Part shown: positions 7,991 through 16,762 of the stretch, piece after piece
How the letters are laid out: each line of letters starts with the position of its first letter
Position numbering within the stretch: position 1 is the stretch's first letter
Source of the DNA: Verrucomicrobiota bacterium
GTDB taxonomy: Bacteria; Verrucomicrobiota; Verrucomicrobiia; Chthoniobacterales; UBA10450
NCBI GenBank assembly: GCA_003218945.1
Contig: QHPE01000152.1
Coordinates: 17,770-55,749 of the forward strand
Length of the DNA stretch: 37,980 bases
Direction: 5' to 3'
Program-made: the position numbers and the translations under genes
The notes under the pieces: generated by a model
The model's database searches: none
Told to the model about the DNA's origin: nothing
Seen by the model: the letters and a program-made list of their open reading frames with translations, nothing else

Positions 7991-8952
7991 TTCTTTCCGT
8001 CCATCCCCGCGCGCGCCTGCCGGCCATGGCCTTGGCGAAGCCGGGAAAGCGCAATGATCCGGGCGCAAAGCTCGGCGTACTCGATACCAGCCGCCGCGGC
8101 CGCCTCGGGCAGCAGACTGGCCTCGGTCATTCCGGGAATCGTGTTGATCTCCAAAATGAACGGCTGTCCATTCTCGGACAAAATCGCGTCCACCCGCGCG
8201 TAGACCTGCAGACCAGTCGCCCGAAAAGCACGGAGTGCTAGCTCCTGAATCTCCTTTGTCTTTTGGCTGTCGATCTCTGCCGGGCAGACATGCTCCGCTC
8301 CGCCGCCGGCCTGCGGGTTTAGAAATGGATACTTATTGTTGAAATCGTAAAAGCCGCCCTTGGGAATTATCTCGAGAATGGGCAAAGGCTGGTCACCGAG
8401 GATGCCTATCGTCAGTTCCCGCCCGGATACAAATTTTTCTATCAACAATTCGCGACCATAATGTGCGGCTTCATTGATCGCGGAATCGATTTCGCTTTCG
8501 TTTTTTACAATGATCACGCCCACAGTTGAGCCTTGTCGTGGCGCTTTAACCACTATCGGTAATGGAATCGTCGGTCGCTGTCCTGATTGGATGATTTCCC
8601 ACGGTGGAGTGGTTATCCCGTGTTCTTGAAATTTTTGTTTTGTACGGATTTTATCGAAAGCGATCTCACTCGCATTGACGCCGTCGCCGGTGTAAGCGAT
8701 GCCGCGGTGTTCCAGAACTTTCTGAAGCTGGCCATCCTCGCCAAAAGTTCCGTGGATTGTATTGAACGCCAGCTCGATATCGTCCGGAAGTTGGAACTGT
8801 TCGCTGCGCACATCAATTTCTACGACGTCGGCGCCTAACGACCGAAGCGCGTTCGATACGCCTCGCCCGGTGGCAAGCGAAACTTCGCGCTCCGATCCGG
8901 GGCCTCCCATGAGCACGGCAATTTTCGTTGGCAATTCTTCGCGTCCAATCAT
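7987..8952 (-). CDS. ddl: D-alanine--D-alanine ligase
   Basis: KIAVLMGGPGSEREVSLATG, IVKAPRQGSTVGV, YARVDAILSENGQPFILEINTIPGMTEASLLPEAA. Confidence 0.96.
   Translation of the reverse strand: MIGREELPTKIAVLMGGPGSEREVSLATGRGVSNALRSLGADVVEIDVRSEQFQLPDDIELAFNTIHGTFGEDGQLQKVLEHRGIAYTGDGVNASEIAFDKIRTKQKFQEHGITTPPWEIIQSGQRPTIPLPIVVKAPRQGSTVGVIIVKNESEIDSAINEAAHYGRELLIEKFVSGRELTIGILGDQPLPILEIIPKGGFYDFNNKYPFLNPQAGGGAEHVCPAEIDSQKTKEIQELALRAFRATGLQVYARVDAILSENGQPFILEINTIPGMTEASLLPEAAAAAGIEYAELCARIIALSRLRQGHGRQARAGMDGKK
8015..8040. repeat. Dispersed-repeat-like sequence forming the ddl C-terminal tail
   Basis: gcctgccggccatggccttggcgaag encodes LRQGHGRQA on the minus strand, resembling the recurrent LRQGYGGQA repeat peptide. 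Confidence 0.5.
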
Positions 8953-11303
8953 TAGGGTTCTCCGACGATTTCCACTTCAGTCTCCAATTCGATTCCGCGC
9001 TCTTTCCGCGCCACGCTCTTGATGTTGTCAATCAACTGAAGTATTTCCGCCGACGTCGCGTCGCCGTCGTTCACAATGAAATTGCCATGCACCTTCGAGA
9101 CACGCGCATTTCCGACGCGCGAGTTCTTCAGCCCCAGTTCATCCACCAATTTACCGGCTGGAATGCTGGGGGGATTTTTGAAAATGCAACCCGCGCTTTT
9201 AGCGACCGGCTGCGTGGTGCGGCGTTTCTCCTGCGATTCGCGCAAACGGCTGTCGATCTCTGCGCGCTCGGCCCGCTGGCCACGAAAGGTTGCCGAAATG
9301 GCAAAGTTCTTTTCCAGCAACGGGAATCGCCGGTAGAAAACCTCCAGGTCGTCGCGATTTTTGACCTGCGGGTTTCCTTCGGCATCAAGATAACGAATGC
9401 GCGTGACGTTCTCGAAAGTTTGCGCACCCATCGCGCCGGCGTTCATGCGCAACGCGCCACCAACCTCACCTGGAATTCCTTCCATCCATTCGAGTCCGCC
9501 GAGATTTGCCGCACGCGCTGCGTAAGCGACCTGTCTCAATTTTACGCCTGCGCCTGCAGTGATTTCGGATCCATCGATTTCGATCTTCTCGAAAATGCCG
9601 CCGCGCGGATGAACCACCACGCCCCGGATGCCGCCGTCGCGAACGAGAAGATTGGAACCGCGCCCGATTGCAAAAAGCGGCAGGTGTTCATCGCGGCAAA
9701 AGCGAATGAGCTCTCCAAAAGCATGCTCGCTCTGCGGCTCGACCCAAAATTGTGCCGGGCCGCCAACGCGCAATGTCGTATGCTTCGAAAGCGGCTCGTA
9801 AAGGCGTACAGCACTATCCTCGCCTACGATGGATTTCAACTTTTCCGCAATGACCAGATCGGCGGCGAGGATCTCCAATTGTTCGTGGATGTTGCCAGCG
9901 CCGAGACTCAAAACAAGATCGCCGGACTCCAGCAGATTTCCCACGTCACGATGCATCCACTCCAAGCGGGGCTGATAGCTTACGCCGCGATGTCCGTGCT
10001 GGATGATTTCATCGACAATTGTGCGGCCAGTAATTCCTGAGATCGGCGTCTCGCTCGCAGCGTACACATCCGTGATGACGACTCGGTCGGTATCGTCGAA
10101 GGCGCTGCCGAATTTGCGAGACAGCGCCTTGGTTCGTGAAAAACGATGCGGCTGAAACATCGCAACCAGGCGTCGCCGGCCGATCGATTTCGCTGTGCTA
10201 ACCGTGGCTCGGATTTCCGTCGGATGATGCGCGTAATCGTCCACCAGTAAAAACCGGTCGCTCGCGTATTTGATTTCAAACCGCCGGCGCGCGTGCTCGA
10301 ATTTCCGAAGTGACGCCGTGATTTTGTCGAACGGAATTGAAAGCTCTGAGGCAAGGGCGATCACGCCAAGCGCGTTGTGTACATTGTGTTCTCCGGGAAC
10401 GTTCAGAGTTGCTTGGCCGAGCTTCTCGCCGCGTCCATAAACCGAAAACGACGAACCAAAATGCCGCAGCTCGATGTCGAGTCCACGGTAATCCGCCTGC
10501 TCAGAAAATCCGTACGAGACCGCGCCTGTACGTTTTACGCATAATCGTGCGGTGTTCGGATCATCTGCGTTGTACAGAACCCTTCCCTTGGTTTGATCGA
10601 TCAGTTGTGCAAAGACCTTTTCGATCGCGGCGAGATCGGGATAAAAATCAAGGTGCTCTTCTTCGATATTTAGAATGAGGGCGAGCTCCGGGTGAAAGTA
10701 ACGCAAGGTGCCGTCGCTTTCGTCTCCTTCGGCAACGAAATATTCGCAGCGCGGATCCCAATGCGCATTTGTTCCCAGGATTGGAATTTCAGCGCCAACA
10801 TAGTGGGAGGGATGCAGGCCACCTTCGCGCAACACGTGTGCCGTCATAGCGGAGGTGGTCGTTTTGCCATGCATTCCAGCGATTACAATTCCGCGCTTGG
10901 CATGCATGATTGCGGCGAGTGCTTCGGCGCGTCGGACCAACGATTTCCCGGAATTGCGCGCGCCACGAAGAATTGGATTGTCGTCCTTAATCGCGGAGGA
11001 AAAGACAACAAGCTCCGCTCTGTTGGCAAGATCCGGCAGGTGCTGATCATAGAAGCGCAGGCCCAGCCGTTGCAGTCGATCCGTCTCTGTGGTCGTGGCT
11101 TTGTCGGAGCCGCTCACTGCGTGGCCGAGCTCGATAAGAAGCCCTGCAAGACCGCTCATACCGCTTCCAGCCACGCCAACGAGGTGAACCGGATGGCGTT
11201 CCTGGGTGAGAAATCGCGATAGCTCAGGCAGCGCATCGCATCGCCGAAGTTCTTCGCCAGCAGGATCAGCGCACGCGGCACTTGTTTCAGACAGGACATT
11301 CAT
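8952..11303 (-). CDS. murC-murB: Bifunctional MurC-MurB fusion (UDP-MurNAc--L-Ala ligase / UDP-N-acetylenolpyruvoylglucosamine reductase)
   Basis: MurC part: VHLVGVAGSGMSGLAGLL, AGMHGKTTTSAM, VDDYAHHPTEI. MurB part: TTLRVGGPAQFWVEP, GRGSNLLVRDGGIRG, EWMEGIPGEVGGALRMNAGAMG. One uninterrupted frame; start MNVLSE inside the longer ORF. Confidence 0.93.
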   Translation of the reverse strand: MNVLSETSAACADPAGEELRRCDALPELSRFLTQERHPVHLVGVAGSGMSGLAGLLIELGHAVSGSDKATTTETDRLQRLGLRFYDQHLPDLANRAELVVFSSAIKDDNPILRGARNSGKSLVRRAEALAAIMHAKRGIVIAGMHGKTTTSAMTAHVLREGGLHPSHYVGAEIPILGTNAHWDPRCEYFVAEGDESDGTLRYFHPELALILNIEEEHLDFYPDLAAIEKVFAQLIDQTKGRVLYNADDPNTARLCVKRTGAVSYGFSEQADYRGLDIELRHFGSSFSVYGRGEKLGQATLNVPGEHNVHNALGVIALASELSIPFDKITASLRKFEHARRRFEIKYASDRFLLVDDYAHHPTEIRATVSTAKSIGRRRLVAMFQPHRFSRTKALSRKFGSAFDDTDRVVITDVYAASETPISGITGRTIVDEIIQHGHRGVSYQPRLEWMHRDVGNLLESGDLVLSLGAGNIHEQLEILAADLVIAEKLKSIVGEDSAVRLYEPLSKHTTLRVGGPAQFWVEPQSEHAFGELIRFCRDEHLPLFAIGRGSNLLVRDGGIRGVVVHPRGGIFEKIEIDGSEITAGAGVKLRQVAYAARAANLGGLEWMEGIPGEVGGALRMNAGAMGAQTFENVTRIRYLDAEGNPQVKNRDDLEVFYRRFPLLEKNFAISATFRGQRAERAEIDSRLRESQEKRRTTQPVAKSAGCIFKNPPSIPAGKLVDELGLKNSRVGNARVSKVHGNFIVNDGDATSAEILQLIDNIKSVARKERGIELETEVEIVGEP

Positions 11304-12384
11304 GGCTGGTGTATTTTTCCATCGTGCTTGCCACGCGACCGGCTGCATCTTTCGGCGCCATACGTGCGCAATTTGTGGCCATTTGCTGCAGCCGTTGCGG
11401 ATTTTCGATCGACTCGCGGATTCTCCGCGCGAGCAATTCACCCGAGATTTCCGACTGTTTGAGAAGAATTGCCGCGTCGGCGTGAGCGTAGATCTCTGCG
11501 TTGCGCGTTTGGTGATCATCCGCTGCGTAGGGAAACGGAATCAGGATGCCAGGCAATGAAAACGCGGCAAGCTCAGCCAGGCTGGCTGCGCCAGCGCGAG
11601 CGACAACGAGGTCCGCGGCGCTGTAAACTTCCTCCATCCGATGATGAAATGGAGCGATGTAAGCAGGGACATTTTCGCGCCGATAGTTGTCTGCAACCAG
11701 GCGTTCATCCCGGGCGCCGGAGAGGTGTATCACTTGTAGAGGTAACCCTTGTAGAAACGGCAGCGCTTTGATCAGCGCCTGATTAATTCCGCTGGCGCCC
11801 TGGCTGCCGCCCATGACGAGCAGCGTGGGAAGATGCTCTTGCAATCCGAGTTCTCGCCGCGCTTCTGCGCGGTCCAAGGACACCAGCTCGGTGCGCACCG
11901 GTGTGCCGGTGATTTCTGTGCGGATTTTCGGAAAAAATGGCGCGCATTCCTTGAAACCGAGCATAACTGCATTCACTATCCGCGCCGTCCAACGGTTCGC
12001 TTTTCCAGGGACAGCGTTCGATTCATGGATGAACGTCGCGATACCGCGAAACCGTCCGGCCAGCAGCGGCGCGGTAGAAGTGAACCCGCCCATGCCGAGA
12101 ACAGCGTGCGGCTTGAACTTGCGGTAGATGGTCCGGCAAAGCGATAAGCTTTCAATAAACCGGCGGGTAAAACCAAAAAATGCCGGCGAAAACGGCGACG
12201 GCAGCCCGACTGTCGGTAATTTTTCGACGCGGAACTCTGTTCGGCTGGAAAGCGCCACCGTGTCAATATCCTTTTCGGAAATCAACAGCATCACTTTGTG
12301 TCCGCGATTTTGCAGCACTTCCGCCACAGCAATCCCGGGAAATAGATGTCCGCCGGTTCCTCCGCATGCGATTACGGCATTCAT
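11287..12384 (-). CDS. murG: MurG, lipid II-forming N-acetylglucosaminyltransferase
   Basis: MNAVIACGGTGGHLFPGIAVAEVL; VMGGSQGASGIN; glycosyltransferase 28 pattern. Confidence 0.95.
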   Translation of the reverse strand: MNAVIACGGTGGHLFPGIAVAEVLQNRGHKVMLLISEKDIDTVALSSRTEFRVEKLPTVGLPSPFSPAFFGFTRRFIESLSLCRTIYRKFKPHAVLGMGGFTSTAPLLAGRFRGIATFIHESNAVPGKANRWTARIVNAVMLGFKECAPFFPKIRTEITGTPVRTELVSLDRAEARRELGLQEHLPTLLVMGGSQGASGINQALIKALPFLQGLPLQVIHLSGARDERLVADNYRRENVPAYIAPFHHRMEEVYSAADLVVARAGAASLAELAAFSLPGILIPFPYAADDHQTRNAEIYAHADAAILLKQSEISGELLARRIRESIENPQRLQQMATNCARMAPKDAAGRVASTMEKYTSHECPV

Positions 12385-12400
12385 AGCATTGTAACCCTCA

Positions 12401-13543
12401 TCAAATCCTTGGCGTCACTCTGGCTTGCATCGTGGCGCGTTTCCCCCTGGGCGACTCCAGAACCCCTTGGCGATAAATGTTCAACAAAACACCGACGCCG
12501 AACATACACCCGGCCAGGTTTGAACCTCCATAGCTAATAAACGGCAGTGGCAGCCCTTTGTTAGGCAAAAGCGATGTGGTCACGCCGATGTTGACCGCCG
12601 CTTGGAGAGCGAGAAGCGAGATAATCCCGCACCCAAGCAACAGCCCGAAACGGTCACGAGCGTGCAGGGCAATCATGATACCGCAAAGAATTATTACGAC
12701 GAACAAGAAAACCACCAGCAGGCTGAAGCGCAGACCGAGCTCTTCGCCAATGATGGGAAAAATGAAATCGGTGTGCGCGTACGGCAGGTACAGCATCTTT
12801 TGTCGGCCATTGCCCAGGCCGAGTCCGTCCATTCCACCACTGCCCCAGGCGATCAGCGCCTGCATCTGCTGCAGGCCCGCGTCATCTTTATAGTTTTGCG
12901 GGTGAAGAAATGCCGCGAGACGCCCCATGCGCTCGGAGATATGCGTGGCAACGAGGAGCAACCCGCCCAAGCCTGCGAACGCCAGACCGCTAAGCCATAG
13001 CAGATTGGTTCCGGCAACAAACATGACAATAAAAGTCGTTGCTCCGATCAAAGCCGTCGTTCCCAGATCGACTTCGCCAAGCACAAGCGCAGCAGGCACG
13101 CTGATGACCGCGAGCGGAACGAGAAATCCCGAAAGCACGTTGCCGTCCGGTTTTTCACGTTGCGCAAACCAGGCAGCAAGGAAAAAAATTGTGGCGATCT
13201 TTGCGAGCTCCGATGGCTGAAAGGTAATCGGACCGTAGCCCACCCATCGGCGCGATCCATTGATGCGCATCCCGATGTGTGGAACGTAGCAAAGCGCCAG
13301 AGCAGCCAGCGCGAGTGCGAACCAAAGCCACCATGTTCTCTGCCAGAAATGATAGTTCATCAGCGCCGCAAAAATGCACGCCACGAGTCCAATCCCAACC
13401 CAAATCGCCTGGCGTCTAATGAAAAAATAAACGTCGCCATGGCTGTCGCGTGCGTATGCGCTTGTGCTGAAAAGCATCACAATGCCAATGACAAGAAGTC
13501 CCAGCACAGCCAGAAAGAGTATGTAAGCGCTTTTACGACGCAT
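12401..13543 (-). CDS. ftsW: FtsW (SEDS family)
   Basis: Polytopic; GSRRWVGYGPITFQPSELAKIATIFFLA; LPLPFISYGGSNLAGCMFGVGVLLNI. Confidence 0.95.
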   Translation of the reverse strand: MRRKSAYILFLAVLGLLVIGIVMLFSTSAYARDSHGDVYFFIRRQAIWVGIGLVACIFAALMNYHFWQRTWWLWFALALAALALCYVPHIGMRINGSRRWVGYGPITFQPSELAKIATIFFLAAWFAQREKPDGNVLSGFLVPLAVISVPAALVLGEVDLGTTALIGATTFIVMFVAGTNLLWLSGLAFAGLGGLLLVATHISERMGRLAAFLHPQNYKDDAGLQQMQALIAWGSGGMDGLGLGNGRQKMLYLPYAHTDFIFPIIGEELGLRFSLLVVFLFVVIILCGIMIALHARDRFGLLLGCGIISLLALQAAVNIGVTTSLLPNKGLPLPFISYGGSNLAGCMFGVGVLLNIYRQGVLESPRGKRATMQARVTPRI

Positions 13544-13608
13544 GGTTTGAATTCATTGCACGAGGCCTGTTATGTTGAGCGCAGCGCTGCAACGAAATGC
13601 GAAACATG

Positions 13609-13636
13609 AGGCCAGGCTTTCAAAGCCTTCTGGCCT
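13609..13636. repeat. Imperfect hairpin in the ftsW/LysM intergenic gap
   Basis: AGGCCA-GGCTT-TCA-AAGCC-ttc-TGGCCT nested inverted repeat. Confidence 0.55.
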
Positions 13637-13731
13637 GTTGCCGCTCCTCTGGTCCATTCTAATCTGAGATTGTTCGCTTCGCTCAGAAAGAGGGGTAAAC
13701 GGTGGCTTGTAGCTCGCGGCATCGTCTTTCA

Positions 13732-14334
13732 CTATTTGTTCTTCTTTCGGTTCGTTGCTTTTGCGCTTGTGATCTTCGAGTTCGCTGTTTCGGGGACCAG
13801 AAGCTTTTGCCCGATGTGCAGCTTACGTGGGTCTTCGATATGGTTCAGCGCAATCAGATCGCTATAAGAGACCTTCAATTTCTTCGCGATGACGACGGGA
13901 TTATCGCCCTTTTTGACAACGTACGTTTTGCCCGAAGACGAAACCTTTTTCGCAGGTTCCTCCTTCACGGGCGGGGGATGTGAAGGTTTCAGGTCGGTAT
14001 GCCTGGCGTTTTCGATTTCCGCTGTCGCAGTTCGGGGCTTCTCATTAACGGTTTGATTGGCTGTTGCCGCAGTTTGGGCCGGCTTGTTTTCTGTTTCCGC
14101 CGAAGCCGGCCGCACGAACGAACGCTCCCGCGTCTTGATCGCGTTGAACGCAATGATTCCCGACACGGCAACGACGTGCAAAAGCAAGACAATCAGCAAC
14201 GCTCGCGACAATTTCATGTTTGGCTCTGGAATGCCGTCGAACTCCATTCCCGCGGACGCAGCCGACGCGCGCCGGGCCGTCGCGGCGAGAAATTTCTTTC
14301 GTTTGAGCAGGCTCGGGATCTTGATCGATTTCAT
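13732..14334 (-). CDS. Membrane-anchored LysM-domain protein encoded within the dcw cluster
   Basis: N-terminal TM (ALLIVLLLHVVAVSGIIAF); C-terminal LysM TYVVKKGDNPVVIAKKLKVSYSDLIALNHIEDPRKLHIGQKLLVPE. Confidence 0.85.
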   Translation of the reverse strand: MKSIKIPSLLKRKKFLAATARRASAASAGMEFDGIPEPNMKLSRALLIVLLLHVVAVSGIIAFNAIKTRERSFVRPASAETENKPAQTAATANQTVNEKPRTATAEIENARHTDLKPSHPPPVKEEPAKKVSSSGKTYVVKKGDNPVVIAKKLKVSYSDLIALNHIEDPRKLHIGQKLLVPETANSKITSAKATNRKKNK

Positions 14335-15665
14335 TGAGGCAGCGCTTGCACCAGCGCGCGAAATTGGTCACCGCGATCGGAGTAACTTTTGAACATGTCG
14401 AAAGAGGAGGTGCCTGGAGAAAAAAGGACAACGTCGCCCGGCGTGGCGAGACCGCGTGCGCGTTCGACAGCGTCGGCGAGTGAAATCGCGAGATCGCAAT
14501 TGACGGCACCGTCCCAGGAACGTTTGATGCTGGGAGCCATCTCCCCGATCAGGACGGCCGATTTAACTTTCTCCTTCACCAAAGATCGCAGTGGATCGAA
14601 GGTAAGTCCCTTGTCTTTGCCGCCGGCGATCAGCACCATCGGCTTCGTTTGTGCGGCTAGCGCTTTCTCCACCGCATCAAGGTTGGTCGCCTTCGAATCG
14701 TTCACATATTCGACGCCATCGAGTTCGCGCACAAATTCGCACCGGTGCGGGCGAGGCTCGTAATCGTGAAGGGCCGGCACCATCTGCGCGAAGGCCAAGC
14801 CGCGCGCAACGCCGACGGCGAGTGTCGCCATCAGGTTCTCGATGTTGTGTAACCCGCGCAGCTTCGTATCAGACAAACGCAGGACCGGCTGATTTTCATA
14901 AATAATCGCGCCCTCAGAAAGCCGGAAATCAGCGCGATTGGAGTAAGCACTGAATGTGATCCGACGCGGTCGAATTTTTGGCAACGCTTCAGCCGCGTTG
15001 ACGACTGCGACATCCTGTTCGGTTTGGTTTTCGAAAATCCGCAGCTTGGCCGCGCGGTAGTCAGCGACCGAGCGATAACGATCGAGATGGTCGGGAGCGA
15101 AGTTGAGCCAGAGACTGATCGATGGGCGAAACGTGCGGATTGCTTCTAGCTGAAACGAGCTCACTTCAACCGTGAGCACGTCGAACAGCTGCTTTTCACG
15201 GGCAACTTCGGAGAGCGGTTTGCCGATGTTGCCACAAGCGATTGTTCGCTGCCCGCAGGCATTCAGCATTTGCGCCAGCAATTCGGTCGTTGTGGTCTTG
15301 CCGTTCGTGCCTGTAACCGCGATGACCGGCATTTCGCAGAAGCGCCACCCGAGCTCGACTTCACTGATCGTTTCAACTTTGCGCGAGGAAAAATTGCGGC
15401 CCAACGGCGAAGCGGGATCGATGCCCGGACTCAATACCACCCACTGATACTCAGATGAATCATGGTCCGCCGCAGGTCCACAAATGACGCGCACATCGTG
15501 TGCCCGCAGGTTGTCCAGAGTGGATTTGAGTAAGTTCTTGTCTTCGGCGCTGTCGAGCACGGTGACCTGTGCGCCCTCCGACGCGAGCAGCAGCGCCGCA
15601 GCGCTTCCGCTGAGCCCAGCTCCCACTATGGCGACTTTTTGATTCTTGTACCGTCTGTTGTTCAT
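14331..15665 (-). CDS. murD: UDP-N-acetylmuramoylalanine--D-glutamate ligase
   Basis: VAIVGAGLSGSAAALLLASEGA; AVTGTNGKTTTTELLAQ; NDSKATNLDAVEKAL; LFSPGTSSFDMFKSYSDRGDQF. Confidence 0.95.
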   Translation of the reverse strand: MNNRRYKNQKVAIVGAGLSGSAAALLLASEGAQVTVLDSAEDKNLLKSTLDNLRAHDVRVICGPAADHDSSEYQWVVLSPGIDPASPLGRNFSSRKVETISEVELGWRFCEMPVIAVTGTNGKTTTTELLAQMLNACGQRTIACGNIGKPLSEVAREKQLFDVLTVEVSSFQLEAIRTFRPSISLWLNFAPDHLDRYRSVADYRAAKLRIFENQTEQDVAVVNAAEALPKIRPRRITFSAYSNRADFRLSEGAIIYENQPVLRLSDTKLRGLHNIENLMATLAVGVARGLAFAQMVPALHDYEPRPHRCEFVRELDGVEYVNDSKATNLDAVEKALAAQTKPMVLIAGGKDKGLTFDPLRSLVKEKVKSAVLIGEMAPSIKRSWDGAVNCDLAISLADAVERARGLATPGDVVLFSPGTSSFDMFKSYSDRGDQFRALVQALPQ

Positions 15666-16762
15666 CGCAGTTTCAGTGTTGCCAGTCCGAGCAGGGCGAA
15701 AATGATCGAAAGGATCCAGAAGCGAACAATGACCGTAGTCTCCTTCCAGCCGGTGAGTTCGAAGTGATGATGAAGAGGTGACATGACGAAGAATCGCTTG
15801 CCGGTGAGTTTGAAGCTCAGCACCTGCACGATGACTGAGACAGCTTCGATTACGAAAACTCCACCGACTACGACCAGCAGCAGTTCCTGCTTACAACAGA
15901 TCGCCACGACACCGATCATGCCGCCGATAGCCAGCGATCCGGTGTCACCCATGAAAACTTTAGCCGGATAACAGTTGAACCAGAGAAAGCCCAGCCCTGC
16001 CCCGATAAGCGCCGAGCAGACAACGGTCAGTTCGCCCGCGAACGGATAAAACGGGACCTGCAAGTACTCCGCGACGCGGAAATTACCGGCGGCATAGCAT
16101 AGCAACGCATACGCAAATGCCACGGTGATGGTGCACCCGGCCGCCAAGCCATCCAGCCCATCAGTGAGATTCACCGCGTTGGACGCGCCGACGATGATCA
16201 GCGCAAAGAAAACGAAGGTGAACCAGCTCATGTTCGCAATTGCCGGCGTTTTTACAAAAGGAACGTAGAGCGCGCGTGCCTGCACTTCTAACAACGGATC
16301 GGTGAGAAACAGGCCGGTGATAATTGCCGCGAGAATAATTTGGAAAAGGAGTTTAAGCCGGCCATGGATCCCTTCGGATTTCTTCTTGGTAACCTTGAGG
16401 TAATCATCGGCGAACCCAAGCGCCCCGAGGTAAACCATGCTGAAGAGCGCGAGCCAGACGAATTTGTTGTCGAGACGCGCCCAAAGGATGCTCGACACAA
16501 ACACGGCGCCAATCACCAGCACGCCACCCATGGTGGGTGTGCCTTGCTTCACCCCGTGAAGCTCCGCAAGCCGGTGAACTTCCTCCGCTCCGCGAATCGG
16601 CTGTCCCACTTTCAACGCACGCAGCTTTGCGATAATGAGGTTGCCAAAGGTGAGCGTTAGCAAAAAAGCGGTGACCGACGCGGCTATGGCTCGAAAAGTG
16701 ACGTAAAGAAAAACATTGAACCCGATGAACTGCCCGCTCAGGTGATGGAGGTAGTACATCAT
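15662..16762 (-). CDS. mraY: Phospho-N-acetylmuramoyl-pentapeptide transferase
   Basis: GTPTMGGVL; ADDYLKV; NAVNLTDGLDGLAAG; FMGDTGSLAIGG; SPLHHHFELTGWKE. Confidence 0.97.
   Translation of the reverse strand: MMYYLHHLSGQFIGFNVFLYVTFRAIAASVTAFLLTLTFGNLIIAKLRALKVGQPIRGAEEVHRLAELHGVKQGTPTMGGVLVIGAVFVSSILWARLDNKFVWLALFSMVYLGALGFADDYLKVTKKKSEGIHGRLKLLFQIILAAIITGLFLTDPLLEVQARALYVPFVKTPAIANMSWFTFVFFALIIVGASNAVNLTDGLDGLAAGCTITVAFAYALLCYAAGNFRVAEYLQVPFYPFAGELTVVCSALIGAGLGFLWFNCYPAKVFMGDTGSLAIGGMIGVVAICCKQELLLVVVGGVFVIEAVSVIVQVLSFKLTGKRFFVMSPLHHHFELTGWKETTVIVRFWILSIIFALLGLATLKLR

Noticed and set aside
8928-10040. 370-aa plus-strand ORF antisense to murC-murB
   Set aside because: The minus-strand frame has unambiguous MurC/MurB motifs; the antisense frame shows no family motif and is expected in GC-rich coding DNA.
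11304-11519. N-terminal extension of the MurC-MurB ORF
   Set aside because: Overlaps the murG 3' coding region and is basic, non-homologous sequence; start at MNVLSE (11303) is more plausible.
13543-13732. Possible small RNA gene in the ftsW/LysM gap
   Set aside because: Hairpins are present but look like dispersed repeats; no promoter plus terminator combination could be supported.
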